Positions 4,989-6,305 of a stretch of 6,305 bases of DNA are shown here, piece after piece. Origin of the DNA: UBA5336 sp038526245 (GTDB taxonomy: Bacteria; Pseudomonadota; Alphaproteobacteria; Caulobacterales; Hyphomonadaceae); the NCBI GenBank assembly GCA_038526245.1, contig JBCBGZ010000106.1, positions 1-6,305 on the forward strand. Direction: 5' to 3'. The first letter of the stretch is position 1. The number at the start of each line of letters is the position of its first letter. The notes under the pieces were generated by a model that did not search any database, had not been told where the DNA came from, and worked only from the letters and a program-made list of their open reading frames with translations. The position numbers and the translations under genes are program-made.

Positions 4989-6023
4989 CTAATTAGCGGG
5001 TTTGTCCGGCTTCAGCACGCCGCGATTGAGCAGTTCCTCAGCGATCTGAACGGCATTCAGCGCCGCGCCCTTGCGCAAATTGTCTGATACACACCAGAAG
5101 GCGAGGCCGTTTTCCACGGTTTCGTCCCGGCGCACGCGCGAGACAAAAGTTGCCCATTCGCCTACGGCTTCAACCGGCGTGATGTAGAGCTCTTCCTTCG
5201 GATCATCGACCAGCATGAGCCCTGGGGATTCCCGCAAGATCTTGCGCGCCGACCCTGGCGTGATCGGATCTTCAAACTCGACGTGGACAGCTTCGGAATG
5301 GCTGACGAAGACAGGCACGCGAACGGAAGTCGCGGTAAGCTTGATGGCGGGATCGAGGATCTTTTTGACCTCGTCCGTCATCTTCTGCTCTTCCGTCGTG
5401 TAGCCATTGGGGAGGAAGTCCCCGCCATGGGGGATCACGTTGAAGGCGATCTGCTTGGGATATTCAATGGGCTCGATCGGATCGTTGACATAGATGCCTT
5501 TGGTCTGCGTCCAGAGCTCATCCATGGCGGCCTTACCCGTGCCGGAGACGGACTGGTACGTCGCCACAACCACGCGGGTGATTTTGGCCGCATCGTGGAG
5601 CGGCTTGAGCGCCACGACCAGCTGCGCCGTGGAGCAGTTCGGGTTCGCGATGATGTTCTTGGCGGTGTAGCCCATCACGTCATCAGCGTTCACCTCCGGA
5701 ACGATGAGCGGCACGTCATCGTCCATGCGCCAGGTGGAGGAGTTGTCGATGACAATCGCGCCCTGGGCGGCGATCTTGGGAGACCATTCGCGCGACACGG
5801 ACCCGCCGGCTGACATCAGGCAGAGATCGATCTTGGAGAAGTCGAACTCCTCCAAGCTTTCGCATTTCAGTTCCTGGTCGCCATAGCTCACTTCGCGGCC
5901 CTTGGAGCGGCGAGAGGCTACGGCATGCACCTCGTCAGCCGGAAAAACCCGCTCATCCAGGATATTCATCATTTCCTGGCCCACATTTCCCGTGGCGCCG
6001 ACGACTGCGATGCGTAATGCCAT
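4989..6023 (-). CDS. asd: Aspartate-semialdehyde dehydrogenase
   Basis: This enzyme reduces beta-aspartyl phosphate to aspartate semialdehyde with NADPH, the branch point to lysine/diaminopimelate, threonine, methionine and isoleucine, in the cytoplasm. The 344-residue protein has the N-terminal Rossmann motif GATGNVG (9-15), SAGG (71-74), the catalytic nucleophile Cys130 in NPNCST, Gln157 in TYQSVSGTG, the substrate-binding segment RVPVFVSHSEAVHVEF (235-250) with Arg235 and the acid/base His242, and the C-terminal DNLRKGAALNAVQIAE block. The length fits the usual 330-345 residues and all key residues are intact. AAGGAG (6032-6037) stands 8 nt before the ATG. It appears monocistronic here: its 3' neighbour converges and its 5' neighbour diverges after 94 bp. 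It is most likely essential because of cell-wall diaminopimelate synthesis. Confidence 0.97.
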   Translation of the reverse strand: MALRIAVVGATGNVGQEMMNILDERVFPADEVHAVASRRSKGREVSYGDQELKCESLEEFDFSKIDLCLMSAGGSVSREWSPKIAAQGAIVIDNSSTWRMDDDVPLIVPEVNADDVMGYTAKNIIANPNCSTAQLVVALKPLHDAAKITRVVVATYQSVSGTGKAAMDELWTQTKGIYVNDPIEPIEYPKQIAFNVIPHGGDFLPNGYTTEEQKMTDEVKKILDPAIKLTATSVRVPVFVSHSEAVHVEFEDPITPGSARKILRESPGLMLVDDPKEELYITPVEAVGEWATFVSRVRRDETVENGLAFWCVSDNLRKGAALNAVQIAEELLNRGVLKPDKPAN

Positions 6024-6086
6024 GCGTTATACTCCTTGGAGGATGGGGCTTATGGCGGAAAGCGGGCTCGTGTAAACTCCACTTGT

Positions 6087-6101
6087 GGATGATTCTCATC
6101 C
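6087..6101. promoter_or_regulatory. Inverted repeat in the asd/NTF2-like divergent gap
   Basis: GGATGA-TTC-TCATCC is a perfect 6+3+6 inverted repeat in the 94-bp gap between the asd and NTF2-like starts. It overlaps a second small one, CCAC-TT-GTGG (6079-6088). It ends 6 bp before the GGAGG of the NTF2-like gene, so it could be an operator or a 5'-leader hairpin. No convincing -10/-35 pair was found beside it. Confidence 0.2.
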
Positions 6102-6117
6102 CGAATTGGAGGCATGC

Positions 6118-6305
6118 ATGATTGAAGACGTCATTGCCAAGTATATTGCGTGTTACAACAACCGGGATATCGAAGGGATGATTGCCTTCGTCACCGAAGA
6201 CGTTGTGTTCGAAAACATCTCGAATACGGGCCAATCGATGCGCCTTGAAGGCAAGCAGGCCATGCGCCAGGTCGCGGAGCTTTCGGGCAATGCGTTTTCC
6301 TATCG
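6118..6305 (+). CDS. NTF2/SnoaL-like protein, 5' part only
   Basis: An open frame starts at ATG 6118, with GGAGG (6108-6112) 5 nt upstream, and runs off the window edge after 62 complete codons. The visible N-terminus, MIEDVIAKYIACYNNRDIEG followed by MIAFVTEDVVFENISNTGQS, is typical of the NTF2-like fold (SnoaL/DUF4440/ketosteroid-isomerase superfamily). Its features are a first amphipathic helix, the Y-N-N-R-D turn, then xxFVTEDVVFEN forming the first strand, and a G-K-x-A-x-R helix. Such proteins are usually about 110-150 residues, and the cone-shaped pocket binds or isomerises small hydrophobic molecules; many have unknown function. The ATG at 6114 is out of frame and meets a stop at once. 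It is divergent from asd. Confidence 0.75.
   Translation, partial: MIEDVIAKYIACYNNRDIEGMIAFVTEDVVFENISNTGQSMRLEGKQAMRQVAELSGNAFSY

Noticed and set aside
5283..5813. 176-codon open frame antisense to asd
   Set aside because: It lies entirely inside a complete asd gene and encodes no recognisable domain.

Overview
The window looks like a chromosomal segment of an alphaproteobacterium, most likely of the Caulobacterales/Hyphomonadaceae type. The basis is GC-rich coding sequence with GC-biased third positions, the flavour of the proteins (CitE-like CoA-ester lyase, EstB-type serine hydrolase, RarD, alphaproteobacterial Asd), and a candidate CtrA box. This placement is inferred from sequence character only. 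No tRNA, rRNA, CRISPR array, transposase or integrase is visible.

Layout from left to right. Positions 1-91 are non-coding and lie downstream of a leftward CitE/HpcH-HpaI-family lyase gene (92-982). This region holds a long stem and a run of G-tracts on the minus strand. A divergent 198-bp gap separates the lyase from a rightward serine hydrolase of the beta-lactamase/esterase class (1181-2299). The 168-bp gap after the hydrolase (2300-2467) is the most interesting part of the window. It carries a near-consensus sigma-54 promoter (2347-2362) whose predicted start falls on the first base of a 7-bp UUCG-loop hairpin. That hairpin is followed by a 20-nt linker and a strong intrinsic terminator ending at 2445. 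Together they read as an orphan small RNA of about 73 nt. Converging on it from the right is a possible two-gene leftward unit: a secreted DUF4329/JAB-like protein (3430-3963, GTG start) followed after 53 nt by a RarD-type DMT transporter (2468-3376).

A 175-bp divergent region with a candidate CtrA site leads into a rightward gene for a secreted, Pro/Ala-rich protein of unknown function (4139-4927). This gene converges on asd, aspartate-semialdehyde dehydrogenase (4989-6023, leftward). Divergent from asd is the start of an NTF2/SnoaL-like gene (6118 to the window end, truncated by the window).

The genes do not form one obvious pathway. Asd is core biosynthesis of lysine, threonine, methionine and diaminopimelate. 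The lyase and hydrolase are probable accessory catabolic enzymes. The secreted proteins and the small RNA are the under-described parts.
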